From Monodelphis domestica (taxonomy: Eukaryota; Chordata; Mammalia; Didelphimorphia; Didelphidae): a stretch of DNA of 64,000 nt. The notes beneath the pieces are model-generated. The model did no database searches and was not told where the DNA came from. It saw only the letters and a list, made by a program, of their open reading frames with translations. The stretch spans positions 327,778,415-327,842,414 of the forward strand of contig NC_077230.1 of the NCBI RefSeq assembly GCF_027887165.1, given 5' to 3'. Position numbers and translations under genes: made by a program. Below are positions 57,069 to 64,000 of this stretch, in pieces. Position 1 is the stretch's first letter. Every line of letters starts with the position of its first letter.

Positions 57069-57600
57069 TCCCCACCTCTATTTAATAAATGTCAATGGTT
57101 TCCCATTTCCTCCATGAGCAAATGTAAAATCCTCTGGCTTTTAAAGTTCTTCATAACTCAAGTCCTATCTAGCTTTCCAGTATTATTGGGACTTTAATTG
57201 CCTCCACATATACTGTAACTAGAAACTCTGACCTCCTTGCTATTCATGGTAATGAAATACTCCATACTTTTCTGCTCACTGTCCCCTATTCCTAGAATGC
57301 TCTTCCTCCTCATTTTCACCTTCTGACTTCTTAGGCTTCCTTTAAGTTCTAGTTAAAATTCTTTCCGCAAGAAGCCTTTCCCAATCCCCTTTCTTGCTGG
57401 GGGCTTCCCTCTGTAATTATCTCCAATCTTATTTGCACATAGTTGTTTTCAGGTTATCTCCCACATTAGACTCTGAACTCCTTGATAGTCAGTTTTTTAA
57501 AACTTTCTTTTCATCTCCAGTACTTGGCACAGTGCCTGCCTGGCACCTAGTAGGTACTTTTTAAAATGCTTATTTACTTGATCAGGTACAATAAAAAAAA
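57069..57600 (+). mobile_element. L2-type LINE, right part
   Basis: CCCTATTCCTAGAATGCTCT, CAAGAAGCCTTTCCCAATCC, TGGCACAGTGCCTGCCTGGC, CACCTAGTAGGTACTTT: L2 3' end blocks in order, continuing 55430-55477. Confidence 0.75.
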
Positions 57601-57624
57601 ATCATGATAGATAAAACTATTTCT

Positions 57625-57810
57625 AAAACTACTGGAAATGGCACTGGCTAGGAAATTAGAAGATGTGGGTTCAAATTCTGCTTCTGGTGCTTTCTATATG
57701 TTCTTGAATAAATCATTTATCATCCCTAACCTTCAGTTTCTTCATTTGTAAAATGAGGGAATTTGTACTATATAACCTCTGAAGTTCTTTCCAGTTCCAG
57801 TGATTCTCAG
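57625..57810 (+). mobile_element. CORE-SINE variant
   Basis: GGGTTCAAATTCTGCTTCTG, TTCAGTTTCTTCATTTGTAA, then ACCTCTGAAGTTCTTTCCAG with the CR1/L3-like end. Confidence 0.75.
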
Positions 57811-57819
57811 TTTAAATAT

Positions 57820-59035
57820 TTTTTTAATTTGTTAAAATTATATCATTTATTTAAAATATTCTTTTTTCAACTTTGAGTTCTAAATTCTTTTCCTCCCACA
57901 CTTCCCCACCCACTGAGAAAAACTATTTCAATTAATTATGCATGTGAAATCATTCCAATTGTATTTCCATATTAACCATATCACCAAAAAAGGACAAAAT
58001 AAAAAGCAAGAAAATTATATTCCAATTATACTTAGATTTCATCAGTTCTGTCTCTGGAGGTGGATAGCATTTTTTCCATCATGAGTCTTTTGACATTGTC
58101 TAGTATTATTGTGTTGATCAGAAGAGCCAAGTCTTTCACAATTACTCATCATTACAACATTGCTGTTACTACACACAGTGATCTCCTTATTCTCACTTCA
58201 CTTTGCATCAGTTCATATAGGTCCTGCAATGTTTTTTTCTGAAACCACCTCCCTTATCATTTCCCCAAATACAGTAGTAGTCTACCACAATCATAAGCTT
58301 CAACTTGTTCACCTAGTCCCCAATTGATGAACATTCCCACGATTTCTAGTTCTTTTTATCACCACAAAAAAGAGCTACTATAAATATTTTTATACACATT
58401 GGTTCTTTTCCTTTTCATTTTATATCTTTAGGGTACAAACCAAGAATAATCAAAGGGTATGTGCAGTTTTATAACCCTTTGATCTTATCTCCAAATTTTC
58501 TTCAAGAACAACTGGACCAGTTCACAACTCCACCAACATATCTTTAGTGTACCTATTTTTCCTCATCCCCTCCAGCATTTGTCATTTCTGATAGGTGTGT
58601 GGTAGTACCATAGAGTTGTTTTAATTTACAATTCTCTAATCACTGGTGATTTAAAGCATTTTTTCATATGATAGCTTTGATTCTTCTTCTGAAAACTACT
58701 TTTTTATATTCTTTGACCATTTATCAATTGAGGAATGACTCTTATTTTTATAAATTTGATTCAGTTCTCTATATATTTGAGAAATGAGGACTTTATCAGA
58801 GAAACTTGCTATAAATTTTTTATATTACTTCATTATCTATTGTACCTTTTAGCAAAATGCAATTTCCCTGATTTTCTCTTTTTAATTAGGTCTATTTTTG
58901 CTTATGCTTTGTCTGAAATCACAATTACCACCCCTGACTTTTTTTTATTTTAGCTGAAGCATAATAGATTGGCTTTCTCTTTCAAGTATGTCTTTTGAAT
59001 ACAACATATTGTTGGATTCTGGTTTCTTAGGCTTG
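57820..59035 (-). mobile_element. Old L1 with internal deletion (3' end joined to endonuclease region)
   Basis: 57820-58830 is an L1 3' UTR and ORF2 C-terminus on the minus strand. At about 58833 it switches directly to the complement of the ORF2 endonuclease region (CTTTTAGCAAAATGCAATTT, TTGTCTGAAATCACAATTAC, ATACAACATATTGTTGGATT). The reverse transcriptase domain is therefore missing. Both parts have the same strand and order, so it reads as one internally deleted copy. Confidence 0.7.
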
Positions 59036-59579
59036 TGGTTTCTGTTATGAATAAAGATTAATCTTGGAGATTTTATACTAAATTTATAAGTATATATTAG
59101 CAAAGGGAAATGAAGAAACAAATAAAGGAAGGTTTCCAGCCTATCTAACTCAAAAGTCTCCAGCTGAATTACTTCTGCTTCATCAGGTCTTAGATTCCCC
59201 TTGGGCCCAGCTAGCCAAATGGTTAGACCAAACAAATTAAAGCCAGCCAAGGATCAGGCTTGAGTTCAGGAAGGGACCAGAGAAGACTTACAATCTTAGA
59301 TAAGTGCCTGGACAGCTTGGAGAGAGCTCCTTTCACAAGCCCAAAATGACAGAGAGTGCTACTTCATGTGCTGACTTTTTAAGCTTAGTCTAAATCCTTC
59401 CCTAAGATTTTTTAATTGGCCATGGTTTTACTTCAATTCCTATGCATCACATCCCTTGACTTTTGCCAATCAGGACTCTCTCCTGTCACACTGGCAAATT
59501 GAGACACATTACTCTGTGACCCCTATTACATAAGACTTCTGAGATCTGATAGTCTCCTAGATATTTAATTGACACCTTT
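59036..59579. other. No assignable feature
   Basis: A 101-codon minus-strand frame (59250-58945) overlaps the L1 and has no motif. The stretch could be part of the repeat family seen at 59580, of unknown extent. Confidence 0.35.
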
Positions 59580-59760
59580 CTTAGTTGTCTTTAGCTGGGA
59601 AAATATCTTAATTTGACCTTTTCTTGGCTCTGCCACTCTAAAATTTGATTTGAGGAATAATATTAATTTTTAGAGGAAAATTGTAGAGGAAAAAAAAGGA
59701 GTTTGACTGAATTGCTGCCTATTTTCTGCCATCTTGGCTCCATCTGCATTTGAGTTTCAA
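59580..59760. repeat. Unclassified dispersed repeat, copy 1
   Basis: CTTAGTTGTCTTTAGCTGGG through CCACTCTAAAATTTGATTTG is repeated at 61296-61400. The copy extends to GCCATCTTGGCTCCATCTG. I recall it as common in marsupial genomes but cannot name the family; an ERV or SINE origin is possible. Confidence 0.6.
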
Positions 59761-59764
59761 TCTA

Positions 59765-59880
59765 GTGCCATAATTTATAATATATGGTACCTTGGACAAA
59801 TTACTTAGTCTCTCAGTCTCACTTTTCTCATCTGTATTAAAAGATCTCTAAGATTTCTTTTAGTTATAAACCTATGAATA
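59765..59880 (+). mobile_element. CORE-SINE fragment
   Basis: CCTTGGACAAATTACTTAGT, CACTTTTCTCATCTGTATTA, then an AAGATTTCTTTTAG end; diverged. Confidence 0.55.
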
Positions 59881-60232
59881 ATTACATTTCTTTTTTACAG
59901 AAATTATTCTAATAATTTAAGGATTCATTATTTCCTTAGTTTGAGTATATCAGTCACTGTGTCCACTGATTCTATTGCATCATAAAAGATAATTCAGTGA
60001 ATTTCTGTGTCCCAAAAAATTAAACCAATGATGGCCAACCTTCTGGTGATAAGTCTTTCCCTGAACTTAGCCAGACCTGTCTTCAGAAAACAGACCCACA
60101 TTGCATTTCTGGACTTGCATTCAAAGGTTCTCCATCAGACCTACTATAGCCTACATTCTGCTGACATGATCTTAGAGAGCCCCAGAGTCACCTTGCCAAT
60201 GATATAAATAAATAAAGCACCCAAATGTCTCA
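59881..60232. other. No assignable feature
   Basis: A 66-codon frame (60007-60207) shows no motif. No repeat named. Confidence 0.4.
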
Positions 60233-60240
60233 CCCTAGAC
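60233..60240. repeat. 8-bp target duplication of hAT element (left)
   Basis: CCCTAGAC, identical at 60959-60966. It has the CTAGA-type core favoured by hAT elements. Confidence 0.93.
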
Positions 60241-60958
60241 CAGTGGTTCTCAACCTTTCTAATGCCATGACCCTGCAATAGAGTTCCCCATGTTGTGGTG
60301 ACCCCAAACCAAAAAATTATTTTGGTCGCTACTTCAAAATTGTAATTTTGCTACAGTTATGATTCTGAATGTAAATACCTGATATGCATTATGTATTCTC
60401 ATTGCTACAAATCAAACATAATTTAAACATAGTGATTAATCACAAAAACAATATTTAATTATATGTTGAGAAATATTAATCCAGCAGGAGGCAGCCTGAG
60501 CGCTGGGGTGGGAGGTAAGTCCTGCCTGGGGAGGGAGTCAGCAGATTCTGCCTTCTTCTTCCTGTCGTCTCCCTCCAGCTCGAGCTGAGGCTTCACTTTG
60601 CTGGGGTTACTCGACTCCGTTATCCGCTCCAGGAGTTATCCGCTCCAGGACTCGTTCTTAACCCCTCGGGAGCCAGCGCCAGGGTGCTCTCTCTGGGTCT
60701 CTGTTTGAGTCTGGTCTCCAGGCAACAGGGTAAATCCATCGCCCCTCATAGGGGGAGGGCTGCTGATAGGTAACTAATATTAGTACAATGTGCGGGCAGC
60801 AGGGTCCCTGTTCTTTCTGAGATCTTGCTGTAAAGTAGCGTGATTTCTCAGAGGCTAAAGCCATCGGAAATATGCATTTTCTGATGGCTTTAGGCGACCC
60901 CTGTGTTTTGGTCATTTGACCCCCACTGGGGTCGTGACCCACAGGTTGAGAACCTCTG
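60241..60958 (+). mobile_element. Non-autonomous hAT element, SPIN-like
   Basis: A 718-bp element starting CAGTGGTTCTCAACCT and ending in the inverted AGGTTGAGAACCTCTG, imperfect terminal inverted repeats of the SPIN/Charlie kind. Subterminal blocks match SPIN-type MITEs: GACCCTGCAATAGAGTTCCC, TGTTGTGGTGACCCCAAACC on the left and GGTCGTGACCCACAGGTTG on the right. An 8-bp duplication flanks it. The middle (60480-60830) is GC-rich, unrelated filler with a perfect 16-bp tandem duplication at 60617-60648 and an inverted repeat at 60855-60892. No transposase is present. It would have been moved by one supplied in trans. Confidence 0.9.
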
Positions 60959-61295
60959 CCCTAGACTCAGGTGGTATGAAGTACACAGATGAAGTAACTG
61001 TCAAATGGGATATTACATATTTTGGAAATGCATTTGGAATAACAACACATGATACAGACTATGCAGACTGAAGAATAAATCTCCAATGATGGTTTTAGAC
61101 CAAATTGTGGACTACTTTTTAAAATAAAATAAAAAATCATACCCCATCTTCTCAAAATTGTCCCCAAATACTTTCTCCAAATAAAGGCTGATCCTCTATT
61201 CTCTCCTTCTTATCCATTCCTCCCAAATTTCCTATATTCAAATGTTTGGCTCTAGGACTATTGAGAACTAAATACATAAGTGAAATGGAAAAAAA

Positions 61296-61400
61296 TTCTT
61301 AGTTGTCTTAGGCTGAAAAAATATTTCACTCTGACCTTTTGTTGGTTCTGTCACCCTAAAATTTGATTTGAGGAGTAATATTAACATTTTTTAGACAAAG
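61296..61400. repeat. Unclassified dispersed repeat, copy 2
   Basis: About 100 bases closely matching 59580-59675 in the same orientation (CTTAGTTGTCTTAGGCTG, CCCTAAAATTTGATTTGAGG, AGTAATATTAAC). Confidence 0.65.
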
Positions 61401-62399
61401 TGTTGAGAAAGAATAGTTGTGAAAACTGTCAGTCCTGAGCATCCCTAAATGTAAGGTGACTACATTATACAATTTCTGAGAAATGATTCCTTTCTTCCTA
61501 AGAGAGATTTGGATCATTCTAGTAGCAACAGTATTCAAAGCATTTTAGATGATTGTTGCCCCTTCCAACTCTGAGTCTGTGATTCTATGACTCTCAGTCA
61601 TTTACCTAGGGTTCCCCTGAAAGCCAATAGTCACCATTTTTATCACAAAATTATCCTTTCTAATCATGCCCAACATTATCTGGGAGTTGGCAGGAAGCAA
61701 ACAACTTTGGGTCAGCTTTACTGATTCATGATTCCCATTGTGGCCTCGAGTTGGACTTGACAAACTCATATTTCTAGAAATTTGGAGAAAGCCATGTGGG
61801 TTGTGGATAATGGGGTGTGGCAGGCAGAAGAAAATTCAGAATCAGTCAATTCTGGCTTGAAGCTATAAAAAGAAATCAGCAGGTATTTTATATCAAAACA
61901 TATATAAAATATGTTCCCTCATATATTTTTGTTGGCTAAAGGGATCATAAATTTTTCCTAATAGTTCTGGTCAAATTGAACTTTTCAAATATTATGTACA
62001 CAGACATTTTAGATTTCCATTTTTTTATCCCATAATTTTTTTTTTCATCCTGGATCCTCCCATCCTAATGTTTTAGGACACTGTTTTGTGGTGCATTTGT
62101 GGAAAGACACCACCCTGAAGTTGAGGTTCTTGGCAAAATCTCATTCTCGTGGGATTGTGGTTACTACTGAGTTATTGCTTAGGAATCAAACACTAGCTTT
62201 ATCCCTGGTTGGGCTTTTGCCTGCACTTTAGATGCTGTTAGTGGTTTTATTTTCTCTATCACTCCCAAATAAATATAATTAAGAGTCTTGAGAAGCATAT
62301 GGTTTCCGGGGATGTTTGGTAAGCCGCCAGTTTACTTGGAAAACATACTTAGCATATACTAGGTTCAGTTTTGACACTTTCCAAATTCCCCCACTCTAC
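61401..62399. other. Mostly unassigned; short CR1/L3-like end at 61540-61600
   Basis: CCCCTTCCAACTCTGAGTCT then GTGATTCTATGACTCT at about 61558-61593 is a CR1/L3 or SINE terminus. The rest has no named repeat or ORF. Confidence 0.45.
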
Positions 62400-62770
62400 T
62401 TTGTGTCCATTTGTTCCTATGCAGATTGTAACATCTTCCTATAGAATGTAAACTGCTGAAGGGAAAGAGATGTTTCTACTCTCTCCCTCTTCAAATTACT
62501 TTGGATTACTTTTATATATTTTTTGTTTACTAATCTATCTACATGTATCTTTGTATGTATAGGTACAGTGCTTGGCATTTAATAATTGCTTTATAAATGC
62601 TTTTTGATTCCTTGATTCATTTATTCATGTCCAGTCACTCATCAGTAGAATGTAAGCTATTCAAAGGCAGGAATTAATTTTGTCTCTTGTGTTTCTCATC
62701 TTAGCACATGAACAAAGTACTAGATTCATAGTAGACCCTTAATAAATAATATTAAATGCAATTGACAATT
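62400..62770 (+). mobile_element. Two L2-type 3' ends in tandem
   Basis: First copy: AGAATGTAAACTGCTGAAGG, GTGCTTGGCATTTAATAATT. Second copy: AGAATGTAAGCTATTCAAAG, then AGTAGACCCTTAATAAATAA. Each has the L2 order, the second starting at about 62645. Confidence 0.65.
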
Positions 62771-63009
62771 CAAACATTTATTAGGAGGGGCTATGTGGGA
62801 ACCTATTTCCTTAAGTGCTATTCATGTGTGGCACTCCATTATAGGATTAATATTCTCTCCTTCCACTCTAAAAAAATTTTTTATACATACTTTCTATATA
62901 TAGAGTGCTTTATCTCTGTGAAAACTTCTTTCATATAACCTTTCTTTTATGTTCATTAAAATCAGATGTTTTTAAAAGGAAAGAACTTTAATATCCATGA
63001 TCTTAATTG

Positions 63010-63190
63010 ATTTTCACAACAATCCTGTGTGAGAGAGAGAAATTATATTGTAACCTCCATTTTAGGGGGCAGAGACCAAAGCTGGGACACAGAGGGGTTA
63101 AACAACAGACCCAAGGGCACAGTGTGATTAATGCCAAAGCTGGACTTACAGACCACATCCCCTGACTCCTTGGCTTTCTATATACTACAA
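63010..63190 (-). mobile_element. MIR (inverted)
   Basis: CACAACAATCCTGTGTGAGA, TAACCTCCATTTTAGGGG, GGGTTAAACAACAGACCCAA and CCCCTGACTCCTTGGCTTTC: a nearly complete inverted MIR. Confidence 0.8.
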
Positions 63191-64000
63191 AACCCATGAC
63201 CTTGAGGTCATTTGAAGCAAAGGTATTCTCTCTGCTCTTTAAGTTCTTTCTCCCAAAACAATCCTTGAGAAAGACTCCTCTTCCTAAGATTCTTGAGTTA
63301 GCTGTGCATTCCTGAACATCAATTGTTTTTACCTCTTCTAATCACAGTGAGAAGAGGCAGCTGTTGTGTATTCAAGAGCCCAGAGAGGATCTCTGAATGC
63401 CAGCAAACATTTATCTTCAAAGATAGACAGAATTCTTAACAATCCCACACTCCAAGCCACATTTCCCAATAAAAATGATCCCCAACTATGCGTTCCAAAA
63501 TAAGCCATAGGGCTGGATCCCAGGCCATAGTTCTTGAAGGAGAGAGTCATCCACTTAACCAAAGGGAAAACTGGCAAGTTTCTAAGACAGCCTGTCTCTA
63601 TTAGAGTGCCTTTGATTCTGTAGCCAGATTGGCCAGAGTGTCCATCCACCTGGACCACTCAAAAGAAGTCCCATCTTCCTCCATTTCAATCATCCTATCA
63701 ATCCTCTGCTAACTCCACCCACTTGCTTCCCAAAAGTTTCTTCATTCTCCTGGGAATATGATGACTCAAATGATGAGATAAACATGCTAATCACTTTTCT
63801 TGGCAAAATCCAGCCTGTGTCACTTTGGGTCTCTAGAAACCGGAGTATTCCTTCCAACCATTTGACAACCCTATCCTCTTACAATCAGATTTCTAAAAAC
63901 CCAGATGCAGGTTGAGCCCAGATTCTAATTTCAAATCTCCGGTTGGCTGCAACTCAGGATATGTTCTGTCTTCCATCTCCAGCTGGCCTGAAACTGTGAC
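63191..64000. other. No assignable feature
   Basis: A 106-codon minus-strand frame (63338-63658) has no recognisable domain. Composition is near the window average. It might be unique sequence; no exon signal could be defended. Confidence 0.4.

Noticed and set aside
60658-60942. 94-codon minus-strand frame as a hAT transposase remnant
   Set aside because: It shows no hAT dimerisation motif or DDE-type residues and lies in the GC-rich filler of a non-autonomous element.
63338-63658. 106-codon minus-strand frame as a candidate gene
   Set aside because: No domain, no splice or promoter context, and frames of this length are expected by chance in 64 kb.

Overview
This is non-coding DNA from a marsupial nuclear genome. 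The evidence is AT-rich sequence without operon-like gene packing, mammalian L1 elements whose ORF2 has the FADD motif, tRNA-headed SINEs of the type common in marsupials, CORE-SINE/MIR, L2 and CR1/L3 relics, and an RTE-clade LINE. A SPIN-like hAT element fits an opossum best, but that lean is weak. I see no host multi-exon gene, no tRNA or rRNA gene, no CRISPR array and nothing bacterial. The longest open frames are either LINE proteins or translations of a simple repeat.

Layout. 1-9.66 kb holds old repeats: SINEs, ERV LTRs, a 3'-end L1 with a SINE inside it, and a CR1/L3 relic flanked by two inverted L2-type pieces. 9.66-15.17 kb is a minus-strand L1 (copy A) that has lost its 3' end. 15.4-16.54 kb carries an intronless HSBP1-like copy on the minus strand. 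16.74-20.81 kb is a GC-richer minus-strand RTE-type LINE with endonuclease, reverse transcriptase and a C-terminal C2H2 finger, broken by a few stops and one frameshift. 24.37-30.87 kb is a nearly intact full-length minus-strand L1 (copy B) with a 15-bp target-site duplication. It landed inside an older plus-strand L1 (about 24.33 kb and 30.87-32.39 kb). 32.9-51 kb is a patchwork of truncated L1s, several with clear target-site duplications, plus an old L2-clade LINE at 42.2-44.2 kb. 55.5-57.05 kb is a 5'-truncated L1 whose A-rich tail has become an ~850-bp GAAA/GGAA array. 60.24-60.96 kb is a hAT element with a perfect 8-bp duplication.

How the parts relate. L1 copy B stands for the lineage that supplied the L1 enzymes. 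Those enzymes probably also made the HSBP1 retrocopy and moved the tRNA-derived SINEs, which end in A-tails and have duplicated targets. One SINE (38.26-38.50 kb) ends in a tail like that of BovB/RTE elements, unlike the RTE element present here, so two RTE-type lineages may have been active. The nesting order (L2/CR1, then older L1, then young L1, SINE and hAT) gives a relative insertion history.

The items most worth a second look are L1 copy B, the RTE element with its zinc finger and CGA-to-TGA decay, the open HSBP1 retrocopy, the SPIN-like hAT, a perfect miRNA-like hairpin at 52.01-52.06 kb, and L1s with endonuclease-region fragments joined to 3'-end sequence. I found no convincing new multi-gene system. 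Repeat family names come from memory and were not checked against a library.
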